The notes: generated from the letters alone by a model not told the origin. DNA of 64,000 nt from Synechococcus sp. MVIR-18-1 (GCF_014279835.1 NZ_CP047942.1:1550001-1614000); one strand, 5' to 3'. Positions 41,877 through 52,315 are shown, counted from the stretch's first letter. A program made the numbers and translations.

Positions 41877-43195
41877 GTCGTACCGCTGGGTAGGTCGCGA
41901 TGGCTGAACTGTTCCCGTCCCTCAGCAAAATCAGCAGCGATATGCCCCTCACCGCGCAACCGATAGCGATAGGTCACCAATCCTTCCAGCCCTACAGGCC
42001 CACGGGGCGGCACGGTCTGGGTGCTGATACCAACCTCTGCACCAAAGCCGTAGCGAAAACCATCAGCGAAACGGGTTGAGCAGTTGTGGTACACCCCGGC
42101 GCTATCCACTGCTCGCAAGAAGCGTTCTGCAGTGGCTTGATTCACCGTTGCAATGGCCTCGGTATGGCGTGAGCCATATCTCCTGATGTGTTCGAGGGCT
42201 TCGTCGACATCTTTCACCACTCGCACTGCGAGCACGAGATCTAGATATTCCTGGCTCCAATCATCACTGGTTGCAACCTGCTCCACCCCTAAGCCTCTAC
42301 TCGCCTCATCGCCGCGTAAGCACACGCCAACATTTTTAAAGGCAGGAACAGCCTCTTTCAGAAAAGTAGAAGCAATCTGCTCATGAACCAGGAGCGTCTC
42401 GATCGCATTGCAAGCCGCCGGATATTGGGTCTTGCTATCGATCGCAATGCGCAAAGCCTGGGCACAATCGACCTCTTCATCCACATACAAATGACAAACA
42501 CCATCGGCATGGCCAAGGACCGGAATTCTGGTGTTGTCCTGAATGAAACGGACCAGCTCGTTGCTACCCCGAGGAATAATTAAGTCCACAAGACCATCGA
42601 GCCGGAGTAGAGCCAAGCTCTCTGCTCGGGTTGTAAGCAAATCCAAGGAATCTGCAGACACTCCTGTGCCAGTGAGGCCCTCTTTTAACGACTGCATCAC
42701 AGCTTGATTGGTGCACTTCGCCTCGCTACCACCTTTCAGAATTGCGCCGTTGCCTGAACGAATCGCCAGTGCAGCGATTTGGATCACAGCGTCAGGCCTC
42801 GCCTCAAAAATCACACCTAAAACCCCGAGAGGGACTGTGACGCGCTCCAACACCAAGCCATCGGCAAGCTCGCGATACAACTGCCTCTCTCCCAAAGGAT
42901 CATTCAGAGCCGACAATTGACGGACGCCATCAATGGCTCCGGCCAGCTTGCTCGCATCCAACTTGAGACGAGCAACCAAGGCAGGAGCTAAGCCATTAGC
43001 GGAGGCCTGAGCGAGATCTTCTGAATTCGCAGCAACAATGCGATCCGCATGGGCCTCGAGTGAGGAGGCCATGGACAACAACGCTTGTTGGCGTTCTTGA
43101 TTTGAACTCTGTCCCAAGCCAACAGCAGCACGCCGAACCGCTGTAGCCAGAAGCAATAGATCTGCTGATGGTTCGGGCACACCTTGACTGGTCAT
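41873..43195 (-). CDS. proA: Gamma-glutamyl phosphate reductase
   Basis: This is a 440-residue reductase of proline synthesis, reducing glutamyl-5-phosphate to the semialdehyde with NADPH. The motifs [13 protein letters not shown] and LKGGSEAK are present in the N-terminal half, and the catalytic cysteine is in [12 protein letters not shown] at about residue 262. Length is normal. It overlaps folB by four bases and follows the ROK kinase gene by 40 bases. Confidence 0.95.
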   Translation of the reverse strand: MTSQGVPEPSADLLLLATAVRRAAVGLGQSSNQERQQALLSMASSLEAHADRIVAANSEDLAQASANGLAPALVARLKLDASKLAGAIDGVRQLSALNDPLGERQLYRELADGLVLERVTVPLGVLGVIFEARPDAVIQIAALAIRSGNGAILKGGSEAKCTNQAVMQSLKEGLTGTGVSADSLDLLTTRAESLALLRLDGLVDLIIPRGSNELVRFIQDNTRIPVLGHADGVCHLYVDEEVDCAQALRIAIDSKTQYPAACNAIETLLVHEQIASTFLKEAVPAFKNVGVCLRGDEASRGLGVEQVATSDDWSQEYLDLVLAVRVVKDVDEALEHIRRYGSRHTEAIATVNQATAERFLRAVDSAGVYHNCSTRFADGFRYGFGAEVGISTQTVPPRGPVGLEGLVTYRYRLRGEGHIAADFAEGREQFSHRDLPSGTT

Positions 43196-43235
43196 CGTCG
43201 CGCGCTTGTTCTTTTGTTCATCATCTCGTTTCGCC

Positions 43236-44126
43236 TCACGTCAAGCGCTCGATAGCCAGTCGTGCAGCCCCGAGACGACCTGCACCATTACCTAAAGCAC
43301 AGGCTTCAATGCGCAGCCCTTCCCGACTTACGGCCTGAACCCGTTGCTGAATTTCCTTGCGCAGCGAGGGAAGGAAATGGGAGGCAGCTCCAGAAATTCC
43401 GCCACCAAGCAGAACCACTTCTGGCGTGAACATGTACACCAACGAGCTGATTCCGACACCGAGTGTGGTCCCATATCGAGACCACACAGCTTGCGCTTCG
43501 GAATCACCATTCGCAGCCAAGGCTGCCAACTCAGCCGGATCTCCATCCCACAATCTCCTCAGCGCCGAAATGCTGGCAAATTGTTCAAGGCTGCCACTAT
43601 TTCCGCTGTTGCAAGGTGGTCCGTTGGGATCCAGACCGATCAGACCTGGTTCAGCCGCGGCCCCATTGTGCCCCGTGAATAAACGGCCAGACAGCATTAC
43701 ACCACCACCTACTCCAGTGCCGAGAGTGAGCATCACCACATCAGAGCAACCCTGCGCCGCCCCCTTCCACGCCTCTCCGACCAAGGCACAGTTGCCGTCA
43801 TTGGCAAGGGTGACGCGACGCTGAAGACGGGGCTCCAACCAGTCAGCAAGAGGCACCTCCTCCCAACCGGGCAGGTTGATACAAACCCTTGAAACCCGTG
43901 CACTCACATCCATAGGACCGGGCAAACCGATCCCAACAAGCAAGGCGCGGCGATCGGGATCCAAGGCTTCAATCGCTTCTACTAATGCGATACAAACAGC
44001 ACCTGGTGTTGCTGGCTGAGGAGTTTGTACCTGCTGCTTCTGAAGAAGTTTGCCATCTGCTGAGAAGCGACCAAGCTTGATCGCAGTTCCACCTATATCA
44101 ACTCCAATCACTTCCGGGAAATGCAT
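43236..44126 (-). CDS. ROK-family sugar kinase (putative glucokinase)
   Basis: This is a 296-residue ROK kinase. The ATP loop [16 protein letters not shown] is at residues 6-21 and the second domain shows [17 protein letters not shown]. The catalytic Asp is in [14 protein letters not shown]. The zinc motif usually reading C-x-C-G-x2-G-C is CNSGNSGS here, so two of three cysteines are replaced by Ser. Whether the substrate is glucose is unsure. It starts three bases after the tamB stop and leads on to proA, so all are probably transcribed together. Confidence 0.87.
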   Translation of the reverse strand: MHFPEVIGVDIGGTAIKLGRFSADGKLLQKQQVQTPQPATPGAVCIALVEAIEALDPDRRALLVGIGLPGPMDVSARVSRVCINLPGWEEVPLADWLEPRLQRRVTLANDGNCALVGEAWKGAAQGCSDVVMLTLGTGVGGGVMLSGRLFTGHNGAAAEPGLIGLDPNGPPCNSGNSGSLEQFASISALRRLWDGDPAELAALAANGDSEAQAVWSRYGTTLGVGISSLVYMFTPEVVLLGGGISGAASHFLPSLRKEIQQRVQAVSREGLRIEACALGNGAGRLGAARLAIERLT

Positions 44127-44129
44127 GAC

Positions 44130-47100
44130 CTAAAACCGAAAGAAAAGCTGCAGTTGGCTTTGCCAAGTGCCCTGTGCATCAACAGATCCAGAAATACTCA
44201 AGTTTGGATCTATTTGATATCCAAGGCTTCCCTGGGGAGGAATATCATTGCGGTTGGGTGCAGCCAGAAAAGACAAATCAAAACGGTCAGTAATATTCAC
44301 TCCAAAATCAGTCAAAATTGCCAATTGAGGCGGAACACGACCCGAAACCCTTTCACCTTTGTTATCAACAGTAGGCGTCACATATGTGGGGTAGAAAGCA
44401 AATTGAAGCCTTTGGTTAAAAGCATCAGTAAACGTACCCAACACAGGCGAAAGCAGTGATTGGCCAAGCACCGCCGCTAGAGCAGTGCCTGCACCTGCGC
44501 CAGTAAGTCCAGCCAATGAGTTTCCACCAATCAAACCAAACAATTGAGGCTGAGACATCGGCGGAGAGCTACGAAGCTGAACGCTGTCGGAGAGGCGATT
44601 GGCAGGCCCTTCAGCCTGGAGCATCACTTTTACCAAACGCAATTGACCTCCAGCACCAAGGGTTCCTGTGCCATTGGCATCAAAGACGGTTGTGTTCGAC
44701 GTATTACTACCAATCCCAAGATTCACACTGTCTGAGACCCTCGTCTCCATGGCGATGTCCACGTAAGGCATCAGACCCTGCGAAGGCGTGAAAACTGCCA
44801 CATTCGGAGCTTTGCGATCCAAGTTAAAGGTGCTCGTAAACACCGAAACACGCCCTGTGAGCAATTGCAGAACACCTCTTAATTTAATGTCTTGATCCAA
44901 AGGACCGTTGACAGAGATTAATCCTGCTGTGGTGAAATTAGCCAAGTCAGGCAAATTGGTGACAGGTTTTACTTGAACTTTCAAACCAGGTCCAAACCGA
45001 ACCCGAAATTCATCAAAAGTGATAAAAGACAACCTGGGGATAGAGGCTTTAAGGCTCTTATTTGGGTCCTCCTCAACATTGGGGCCGAGCAAGACAAGAG
45101 GTTCCTTGAAATCCCAATCCTCTTCGAGAAGAGCATTGGCTGAAACTAAAGGTCCGGCAACTAACGGATCATTTGTATCTCCACTCTTTCCATCACTCTT
45201 CTTAAATCTTGAGAACAAAGATGGTTCGGGAGTAATCGCCCCATCACTCACCTGAAGATCCCCTTGCAAATCGGGGCTTACAAGTGCTCCATTCACGCGA
45301 AGGTCAGCAGCAAGAGCTACATCCGCGGTAGGCACCTTGATTCTCGCCTTCTTAACGGTGATCGCCAATGGAACGTCTTCAGGCGCAGGCTTAAATAATT
45401 TCAGAGCGCCACTGGCCTGAATAGTTCCTGAACGACCAATTCGACCCTTGAATTCCTGCACCTCTAACCGATCAAAGTCAAACAAAACGGAACTTTTAAC
45501 CTTGCTAATAATTTGGTCTCGAACAACAAATTTTCCATCATTCATCACGATGAATCCATTGGCCTCCGGGGCCAGAAGACTGCCGCCAATTAACAAGCGG
45601 AGATCGGTATTTCCCTCACTCCAAGCGACCACATCTCTCGAGAATCCAGCCAGGAAGTGAAGACCATCACCATGACTTTCAACCCTGACGTCCAAGGGTC
45701 GATCGGACTTCAAGGGGACTTGCCCAATCACCGTCAGCGGCTCCTCAGCCCCCTCTGCCCGCAAAGCCAAATCAAGCTGCAACGTCTCATTAGCAAGCAA
45801 AACCTGACCACGATCGAGTGCAATCGGCTCCTGGCCAACACGTGCCTCCTCCAGCACAAGCTCAGTCGTCAGGACCGGTGCCCCTTCACCCAATCGATAG
45901 CGACCTGAAAGCCCCAAGGCCCCTTGCAAAGCTGGAGGGACGGGTGCCACCAGCGCAAGAAGACTGAACGGCAAATGTGCCAAAGAAAAGCTTCCTTTAC
46001 CGGCCTGCAGGGGACCCTTGAGCTCAGCGATGAACGGCTTCACCTGCAGGGCAATATCTTTGTCATCACCATCGATCCAAAGATGACCTCGCGCGGTGAG
46101 ATCCAGATCGAGGCGATTAAGGCTTGGCCCCTGAACATCAACAACAGCGTCGACTTGCCCCCGTAGATCTTCAGGATGAAACGCTTCTTTCTCTCTACGA
46201 AGACGACGGGCATCTGCTAGTGCCAATTGAGATCCTCTAAGGGCCCTCAACTGACCATCCAGCGATCCACCAAAGGTATTCACCAACAAGCTGCCTAGGT
46301 CAGTGGCATCGCCCTGATACGGAGGAAGAGACTGAGAGAGTTGCGGGAGGCTGAGCGCACTAGCTGTTAGCCAGCGCGCACTCAGGCCACGGGCCTGAAG
46401 CTTGGCGTTCAGTCCAGCGTTTCGATATCCATCCGCCTCAAATGTGATCTGCCCGCTATCGCGAGGCAAAAGCTCGCCGCTGACGTCATACCGATCATTT
46501 TTGTACTTAGCCGTCAGCAGAGCTTGGCGCAACTGAATTCCCAGCAATCCTGGTTGCGCGAGCTTCAGATCGGCCGACATGCTCCAAGGCTGCAAGCTCA
46601 AATCACCGGAACCACTTAAACGTCCATACACCCCTTCCCAGCGCTGTTTCGGAGGCAACACCAACTCCAAACCATCCATGCTCAGGTCGTTGGCTGTCCA
46701 GCGGTAAAGAGCAGGGCTACCACTGATCTGGAGCTCACCGTTCCTGCGCTGCAAGCGAACGCTTTCGGGCAACCAATTACCCCCAAATTGAGCATCTAAG
46801 GAGCCAGAAATCACAGCTCCAACGGATGCCATCTGGAGTTGTCCACCACCACCCTGGCGTCCTTCAAAGCGGCCTTCCCAACGTTCAACCAGGCGAATAG
46901 CACCTGCACGAGGACTATTAATTTCGAGGTGAAGGTCAGGCTGCAAAGACTGAAGAGGGCCACGGACCTCCCCGTCCGCCGCAATCGTGCCGTCCATCTC
47001 CGTCCCAAGGAGGGGCCCAATCCTGCTGAGGGGATAGTCCTGTACACGCACATTGGATTCCAACGCGCCAACCTGCAGCCCACCCTTCCCGATTTGAAGG

Positions 47101-48572
47101 GGCAAGACAGCATCTGCATTGAGTTGAGGGCTACTGAAGCGATTCAGACTCAACAGTCCCTGATCTGAAGACCAATCGGCCTGTAGAGACCATCGCTCTA
47201 GCAAAGGATTGCTGTCTTGCTTGAGCGCCAACTGAAGTCGAGGGGACAGGCTGGGGCCCGACGCACGCAACTCACCATTGAGAGGGGCTTTCGTCCCCAA
47301 TAGCTCAGGAATCAAAGGCAGTCCCTTCCAGGCCTTCCCCACCAGTTGAAGCTGCTTGGTTTTGATATCAAGCAGCGGGTACAGCGCACCCTCCGCCTTT
47401 ACCGATACACCAGGAGCCTTTAAAGCCAATGTTTCGAGGCTGGCTTTCCATGCCTTTGCGCGACGCCCATCGCCCCGCACCTGCAGATCAATCGCAATGG
47501 GTTGCTCCAGGACATTGGCCTCAGGGAGTCGCCATCGCCCTGAAAGGTTGAAACGGGGCTGAGACCAGTCACCATCAAGGCGCATCGCCAGCTGATTATC
47601 CTGATTCAGCTCCTTCAGGGTGGCGCTTAAATCAAAGCTCTGATTCAGATGAAGGCGTCCGCCCAAACTTGCCCGATAGGGGCCATAACGCCACTGACTG
47701 CGGGGAATCGAGAGTCGGTCATCATCACATTGGAGACGCAGCTGTCTGGATGCAAGCGCGTGCTGAAGCGGCTTGCCGCTGACCTTCAAGCCCACGACCG
47801 ACAGTCCACCACCACAGCTGGTTTGACCTCGATTCCATTCGAAACTGAGATCACCACCCACTTGCCCCCTCAACTGGATGGGCTGCTCCATGGGGAGCAA
47901 CCCTTGCAAGCGGTCCAGGCGAATCCGCTTCAGACGCGTCGCTAGCTGAAATTCAGGACGGTCCCAGTGAGCCCGCCCTTTCAGCGTCACCGAGCCTCGA
48001 TCAGGAAGACCCATTTGGAAGGCACCATCTGCCCATTTCTCATTGAGACGAAGGCGCGCAGCTCCCGCCAAAGAAAGCTGAAGGTTCGCTGGCTCAACAC
48101 GGATTTTGGCTGGATCGACAAGCCGAACACGAAGGTCCACGCGATGCAGAAACTCACCGTTTGGCTTTGGTCCTGGCACCCAAAACTGCCCTTGTTGATT
48201 GCGGCTTAGGTTGACGGTTGCCCCGTTCAGTCGGGCCACGACCACCAGGCGCAAATGGCGAATGCTGGAGAGAGGATCAATCCCCAAGCTGAGTTTCTGA
48301 ACACGAAGGGTTGAGGCATCCTTCGTTCCAGGACGAATGCTGATCGGCCCGATCCCGATCCCATCAAGGCCAAGGCCGCGATAAGGGCCGATCTCAATCG
48401 GATGCCCCAGAGGTATGGAAAGTTGCTGTTCGAGGGAGGGGCGCAGTCCATTCACAGCCCGTGCAATCAATCGGTCAGCGGTGAGCCAAACCGCAGCTGC
48501 AGCCACAACTGTGAGACCTAGTCCAGAGATCATCACTCGTGGAGCCATCGCGCCTTTGCCAGTGCTCCCCAT
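44130..48572 (-). CDS. tamB: TamB-like translocation/assembly module protein (DUF490)
   Basis: This is a 1480-residue envelope protein with one N-terminal membrane helix (LGLTVVAAAAVWLTADRLIARAV) and a very long, repetitive beta-strand region, closing with the DUF490/TamB C-terminal domain. The closing part includes SPPMSQPQLFGLIGGNSLAG and an end in LFFRF, typical of beta-barrel-associated folds. TamB-like proteins bridge inner and outer membrane and support lipid transfer or barrel assembly. It is the first gene of a five-gene minus-strand run and is divergent from the Ycf51-type gene. Confidence 0.9.
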   Translation of the reverse strand: MGSTGKGAMAPRVMISGLGLTVVAAAAVWLTADRLIARAVNGLRPSLEQQLSIPLGHPIEIGPYRGLGLDGIGIGPISIRPGTKDASTLRVQKLSLGIDPLSSIRHLRLVVVARLNGATVNLSRNQQGQFWVPGPKPNGEFLHRVDLRVRLVDPAKIRVEPANLQLSLAGAARLRLNEKWADGAFQMGLPDRGSVTLKGRAHWDRPEFQLATRLKRIRLDRLQGLLPMEQPIQLRGQVGGDLSFEWNRGQTSCGGGLSVVGLKVSGKPLQHALASRQLRLQCDDDRLSIPRSQWRYGPYRASLGGRLHLNQSFDLSATLKELNQDNQLAMRLDGDWSQPRFNLSGRWRLPEANVLEQPIAIDLQVRGDGRRAKAWKASLETLALKAPGVSVKAEGALYPLLDIKTKQLQLVGKAWKGLPLIPELLGTKAPLNGELRASGPSLSPRLQLALKQDSNPLLERWSLQADWSSDQGLLSLNRFSSPQLNADAVLPLQIGKGGLQVGALESNVRVQDYPLSRIGPLLGTEMDGTIAADGEVRGPLQSLQPDLHLEINSPRAGAIRLVERWEGRFEGRQGGGGQLQMASVGAVISGSLDAQFGGNWLPESVRLQRRNGELQISGSPALYRWTANDLSMDGLELVLPPKQRWEGVYGRLSGSGDLSLQPWSMSADLKLAQPGLLGIQLRQALLTAKYKNDRYDVSGELLPRDSGQITFEADGYRNAGLNAKLQARGLSARWLTASALSLPQLSQSLPPYQGDATDLGSLLVNTFGGSLDGQLRALRGSQLALADARRLRREKEAFHPEDLRGQVDAVVDVQGPSLNRLDLDLTARGHLWIDGDDKDIALQVKPFIAELKGPLQAGKGSFSLAHLPFSLLALVAPVPPALQGALGLSGRYRLGEGAPVLTTELVLEEARVGQEPIALDRGQVLLANETLQLDLALRAEGAEEPLTVIGQVPLKSDRPLDVRVESHGDGLHFLAGFSRDVVAWSEGNTDLRLLIGGSLLAPEANGFIVMNDGKFVVRDQIISKVKSSVLFDFDRLEVQEFKGRIGRSGTIQASGALKLFKPAPEDVPLAITVKKARIKVPTADVALAADLRVNGALVSPDLQGDLQVSDGAITPEPSLFSRFKKSDGKSGDTNDPLVAGPLVSANALLEEDWDFKEPLVLLGPNVEEDPNKSLKASIPRLSFITFDEFRVRFGPGLKVQVKPVTNLPDLANFTTAGLISVNGPLDQDIKLRGVLQLLTGRVSVFTSTFNLDRKAPNVAVFTPSQGLMPYVDIAMETRVSDSVNLGIGSNTSNTTVFDANGTGTLGAGGQLRLVKVMLQAEGPANRLSDSVQLRSSPPMSQPQLFGLIGGNSLAGLTGAGAGTALAAVLGQSLLSPVLGTFTDAFNQRLQFAFYPTYVTPTVDNKGERVSGRVPPQLAILTDFGVNITDRFDLSFLAAPNRNDIPPQGSLGYQIDPNLSISGSVDAQGTWQSQLQLFFRF

Positions 48573-48636
48573 TGATGACCGTCATCCCTGCCAAGGTCGA
48601 CGCAATATAGAGAGGAGATTTGTCCCTAACCAGCCC

Positions 48637-49077
48637 ATGCCGCTTCCGGAATTATTGGAGGGTTCGAGCAAATGGCTGGCCTGGAGTGGCCTCGGCCTAT
48701 CTGTTCTGACGGTGATTGCGTTCGTGACCCGTTGGGGACTGCGTTTTCGCCTTGTTGGCGTCAGCAGTTTTACGTTCTTGTTAGCGGTGAGTTGTTGGGC
48801 GTTTTCAATCAGCTATTCGCCCCCGGTGCGCGTGGAAGGAGCTTTACAAGTGCCGATTGTGTATGACAACGGCACCGACCTTGTCGTGGCACAAGCTTCC
48901 AGTGATTTTGCAGACGGTGCCATTGCACCAACCCTGGACCAGATCGCTGCAAACCTCCGTCCGGGTGGTCGCAATCGTGAAGTGCGCGTTCGACTTCGGC
49001 AGCTTCAGGCCGTGAGCGAGGGCACTTCAAGACCTGTTGTGTTGGGAGAAACCAAACGAGACTTCAGCCAGGGATGA
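48637..49077 (+). CDS. ycf51: Ycf51-like protein (DUF2518)
   Basis: This is a 146-residue protein matching Ycf51, found in cyanobacteria and red-algal plastids, of unknown function. Two hydrophobic helices (WSGLGLSVLTVIAFVTRWGL and GVSSFTFLLAVSCWAFSIS) are followed by a conserved region with VPIVYDNGTDLVVAQ. The ATG at 48637 is chosen because the longer frame covers the tamB 5' end. It overlaps the DUF4332 gene by four bases (ATGA). Confidence 0.85.
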   Translation: MPLPELLEGSSKWLAWSGLGLSVLTVIAFVTRWGLRFRLVGVSSFTFLLAVSCWAFSISYSPPVRVEGALQVPIVYDNGTDLVVAQASSDFADGAIAPTLDQIAANLRPGGRNREVRVRLRQLQAVSEGTSRPVVLGETKRDFSQG

Positions 49078-49478
49078 ACGCGAATGCCCCTCTCCATGCG
49101 TTACCCCAAGGTTTTCGCGATGAGCAGCATGATTTAAAACAGGCTGGCATCAGCAACTGGGGGCAGCTCCGTGATCTCACAGATCAAAATCTGAGCCGTC
49201 TTGTCGCAACGGGGCGATCCACAGCTCGCAATCTCAAACGCCTACGCGGAATCGCTGAATTGGTGTGCTGTTTGGAACTTGCCCCAGCCGATGCGGCCTT
49301 ATTAATGCACGCAGGCTTTGCAACGGTCGCAGCGATCGCAACCTCTTCGCCGCAGGAGATTACAAACTGCACAGGGCGCCTGGAACGCCAATTAGGGAGT
49401 GGCAGAGCTCCGGTTGTGGATCTTGCGATTGCCAAACAATGGATCATGCAAGCAAAAGCCAGGCAAACCACGAACTGA
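49074..49478 (+). CDS. DUF4332 helix-hairpin-helix protein
   Basis: This is a 134-residue protein with two helix-hairpin-helix-like repeats, as in DUF4332: DLKQAGISNWGQLRDLTDQNL with LKRLRGIAELVC, then LLMHAGFATVAAIATSS with a final helix. Such proteins may bind nucleic acids or other proteins. The start overlaps the ycf51 stop by four bases, so the two are translationally coupled. Confidence 0.82.
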   Translation: MNANAPLHALPQGFRDEQHDLKQAGISNWGQLRDLTDQNLSRLVATGRSTARNLKRLRGIAELVCCLELAPADAALLMHAGFATVAAIATSSPQEITNCTGRLERQLGSGRAPVVDLAIAKQWIMQAKARQTTN

Positions 49479-49581
49479 CCGCTCCAAGCTGCAGCCCCGG
49501 ACTTACTCCTTTGAAATAGTTTCAGTTATTCAAGGAGGAACCTTGCGTCCCCTCCAACAAGGTCTCGTTAAAACTTGGTTT

Positions 49582-49854
49582 ATGCGCCAGCTGACGATTC
49601 CATTCCTTTCACTCTCATTATTGATATCCGCTTCACCAGGGTTCGCTCAATCCAGCCTTCTAGAGAGCGTGAAGAGAAACCCAGCGGAAGCCAAAGCGCT
49701 CTGCCAGTCGTTCAAAGCCATGAACAACAATGGCCAGTCCGCACTCTCATCTGAAGCCATCAATCAGCTGGCAAATCAACGCAACATGAGTCCAGGTAAT
49801 GCAGAAATCTTGGCTACTTATGTGATCGGACTGCACTGCTCGGATGTTCGCTGA
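49582..49854 (+). CDS. Small secreted protein
   Basis: This is a 90-residue predicted periplasmic protein with a standard signal peptide (MRQLTIPFLSLSLLISASPGFAQ). The mature part is about 67 residues with two cysteines and a helix ending YVIGLHCSDVR. An in-frame TTG at 49543 is preceded by a perfect AAGGAGG with a four-base spacer, so the protein may instead begin 13 codons earlier. No family is recognised. The stop lies 11 bases inside the next gene. Confidence 0.72.
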   Translation: MRQLTIPFLSLSLLISASPGFAQSSLLESVKRNPAEAKALCQSFKAMNNNGQSALSSEAINQLANQRNMSPGNAEILATYVIGLHCSDVR

Positions 49855-51457
49855 TCAGTGCTTCATAGACGCGAGATTGATCACCCCTGATGGGGTGAGT
49901 TTGGTGTCACGCATTTGGACTCCACAGGGCTCTGGTCCATGGCCCACCCTGCTGATGAGACAGCCCTACGGGCGGGCGATTGCTTCCACCGTGACCCTCC
50001 CCCACCCGCTTTGGTGGAGCGACCAAGGATTTGCAGTCGTCGTCCAAGACGTGCGCGGACAGGGCAGCTCGGAAGGAACATTTCAAGGCTTTGGCCAGGA
50101 AGCCGCTGACACCGCAGCCACCCTGACTTGGCTCCGCGAACGGCCCGAATGCAACGGCCGCATTGGCCTTTACGGATTGTCTTACCAAGGGCTGACCCAA
50201 TTGCTCGCCCCACCGGATTGCCCAGCACCTGATTGCCTGGCACCAGCCATGTGCGGGTTGGATGAACGGGAGCATTGGAGTTGCGAAGGCGGCGCTCATT
50301 GGTGGCACCTCGGCCTCGGCTGGGGCTTGCAGCTTGCAGCCCTGCAAGCCAAGCGCCGCAACGATCCAGGCGGCTGGAACGAGATCCACAGCGCATTGGT
50401 CGATGGTCGCTATCTGCGCGAGGGAGTCGGACTCTTGGAGCGACATGACCCCAAGGGGATGGCCTTGCGCTGGTTGCAACAACCTGCTGATCAAGCCAAA
50501 GGCTGGACTCTCCATCGCCCAACGGATGCCTGGCTCCGCAAACCCATGCTTCTGATCGGAGGGTGGTGGGATCCCCATCTGCGAGGTCTCCTCGACCTTC
50601 TCACAACAGCCCGATCCAGCGGCGGCAATCCAGAACTGCACATTGGCCCCGCCACCCATCTGCAGTGGTGGCCAGAAACCAACCAGCTCCTCCTGGATTT
50701 TTTCAATCAACATCTTAAAAATTCTCCGCCCCACAGCCAAGGCAAGACAACAGAGATCAGACTGTGGGATCAAGGCGATGCCACCTGGTCTCGTCAAAGC
50801 GGAAGCCAATGGTCCAGTGCCTGTTGGCACCTCAGCAGCCAAGGTTTGGCCTGCCTTGATCCCACAGATGGGCAATTGCTCGATGCAGCCATCCCTGGAT
50901 CAGGAACCTGCGTCATCGTTCATGACCCGTGGCGACCCGCACCAGCCGTTGGTGGTCATTTGAGTCCTACGGCTGGGCCCTGCGATCGGAGGATCGTGGA
51001 TCAACGATCGGACGTGGCCGTGTTTAGTTCCGCGCCACTCAAAACGGGGCTCCAGCTTTGTGGTCGCCCTGTTTTGAAATTAAAAGTATCCGCCGATCAG
51101 CCAGCCTTTGATCTGTGCGCTGCACTATCAAAACTCCCCGCTGGTGAAGAGGAGGTGCAGCAACTCTCAACAGGTGTGTTGCGAGTGCGACAAGCCACTC
51201 ACAGCGAGAGCGACAGTGACATCCCATTCATCAACATCACGCTCGAACTACAACCACTGCTTGTGAGCTTCCAACCTGGAGATCGACTAAGGCTCTCGCT
51301 TGCGGGGGCCTCATGGCCAGCGATTGCGATCAATCCAGGCGATGGGAAGCAACGCTTTGGCCCCCCCAACAGCGATTGCCGTGTCATCACTCTTTGTTTA
51401 CAGCTGGATGAGGCGACACTGCAAATGGCGCCACTGCTTGTTCCCCAAGCCGCATGA
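49844..51457 (+). CDS. CocE/NonD-type serine hydrolase (X-Pro peptidase-like)
   Basis: This is a 537-residue hydrolase. The nucleophile elbow GLYGLSYQG places Ser at about residue 112, the Asp region is GGWWDPHLRGLLDLL at about residue 241 and the His is in GPATHLQWW at about residue 270. The C-terminal part is a jelly-roll domain. CocE and related enzymes cleave esters or N-terminal X-Pro dipeptides. The physiological substrate is unknown. The ATG overlaps the previous gene by 11 bases. Confidence 0.88.
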   Translation: MFADQCFIDARLITPDGVSLVSRIWTPQGSGPWPTLLMRQPYGRAIASTVTLPHPLWWSDQGFAVVVQDVRGQGSSEGTFQGFGQEAADTAATLTWLRERPECNGRIGLYGLSYQGLTQLLAPPDCPAPDCLAPAMCGLDEREHWSCEGGAHWWHLGLGWGLQLAALQAKRRNDPGGWNEIHSALVDGRYLREGVGLLERHDPKGMALRWLQQPADQAKGWTLHRPTDAWLRKPMLLIGGWWDPHLRGLLDLLTTARSSGGNPELHIGPATHLQWWPETNQLLLDFFNQHLKNSPPHSQGKTTEIRLWDQGDATWSRQSGSQWSSACWHLSSQGLACLDPTDGQLLDAAIPGSGTCVIVHDPWRPAPAVGGHLSPTAGPCDRRIVDQRSDVAVFSSAPLKTGLQLCGRPVLKLKVSADQPAFDLCAALSKLPAGEEEVQQLSTGVLRVRQATHSESDSDIPFINITLELQPLLVSFQPGDRLRLSLAGASWPAIAINPGDGKQRFGPPNSDCRVITLCLQLDEATLQMAPLLVPQAA

Positions 51458-51493
51458 ACTCCGGCAAACTGATTCCATTGTTGCCCCACATTC

Positions 51494-52234
51494 ATGAAGC
51501 TCTCCTCCTGCCTTCTGGTCTGCGCTCTCGCGGCACCGATGCTGCAGGCGTTCCCGGTGCCAGCGGCACGAGGTGAACAGCTTTTAGCCCAGGGAGCACT
51601 GGCCCCAAGGACACCTTTAAGCACCAGTGAGGCCAGCAAGGCAGCAGATTTTTTACTGACAGCTCTACAAACCCGTAACGCCCAGGCTTTGTTTGATCGC
51701 CTGTCCGCCCCACTACAAAACGCAACCACCGTTGAAGCAGTGAAGGGTCGACTAAATCAGGCCCATCGCATCCAATCCACGCGTGTTGTAGCGATTTATC
51801 CAGGAATCGATGACACCACCGTAGATGTGATTGCCCAAACCGAGCAGGGGAGCAAGGAGCTGCTGCTCGTTCTTGATGATGAAGGCAAGCTTGTGGCCTG
51901 GAAATGGCTGGGTGAAACGCTGCCGATCGAGACAACCGCCCTGACATTTGTTCGCGATCTCGACGCAAAACGCTGGATTGCTGCTCGCTACTACCTGTCG
52001 CTTGATTTTCAAAAAGAAATTTCCCCAGAGGATCTGGAACGAAAGTGGAGCAAATTGAGCCGCATCCTCGGTGGAGTGAAGCGGGTTAAAAACGCTGTTG
52101 TCTCAAGCAGAGGAGCCGAACAACAACTCGTTTTGGTCACCATTGAATTTGGAACTGTGACCGACAACTTGTTCGTGATTTTCGATGCTCAAGGCCGGAT
52201 CATCAACGTGGACTTCTCAGAGGATCTGGTCTGA
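51494..52234 (+). CDS. Secreted protein with two DUF3887-like halves
   Basis: This is a 246-residue predicted periplasmic protein with an N-terminal signal sequence (LSSCLLVCALAAPMLQAFPV). The mature part seems to be an internal duplication of a small alpha+beta fold like DUF3887: one half around residues 60-135 with AALQTRNAQALF-type helices, and a second half around residues 150-245 with FVRDLDAKRWIAARYYLS and ending FVIFDAQGRIINVDF. Function is unknown. It follows the hydrolase gene by 36 bases. Confidence 0.72.
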   Translation: MKLSSCLLVCALAAPMLQAFPVPAARGEQLLAQGALAPRTPLSTSEASKAADFLLTALQTRNAQALFDRLSAPLQNATTVEAVKGRLNQAHRIQSTRVVAIYPGIDDTTVDVIAQTEQGSKELLLVLDDEGKLVAWKWLGETLPIETTALTFVRDLDAKRWIAARYYLSLDFQKEISPEDLERKWSKLSRILGGVKRVKNAVVSSRGAEQQLVLVTIEFGTVTDNLFVIFDAQGRIINVDFSEDLV

Positions 52235-52315
52235 TCCCAAAAACTCGAGCGAATCCATGCAGCCATGGCGGCTTTTCCGCCTAAGCTCCCGGCCTAACGA
52301 AGACCATCCCCCTGC

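Noticed and set aside
51199-51729. 176-codon minus-strand frame across the CocE-type and DUF3887-like genes
   Set aside because: It spans two well-supported plus-strand genes and has no family resemblance.
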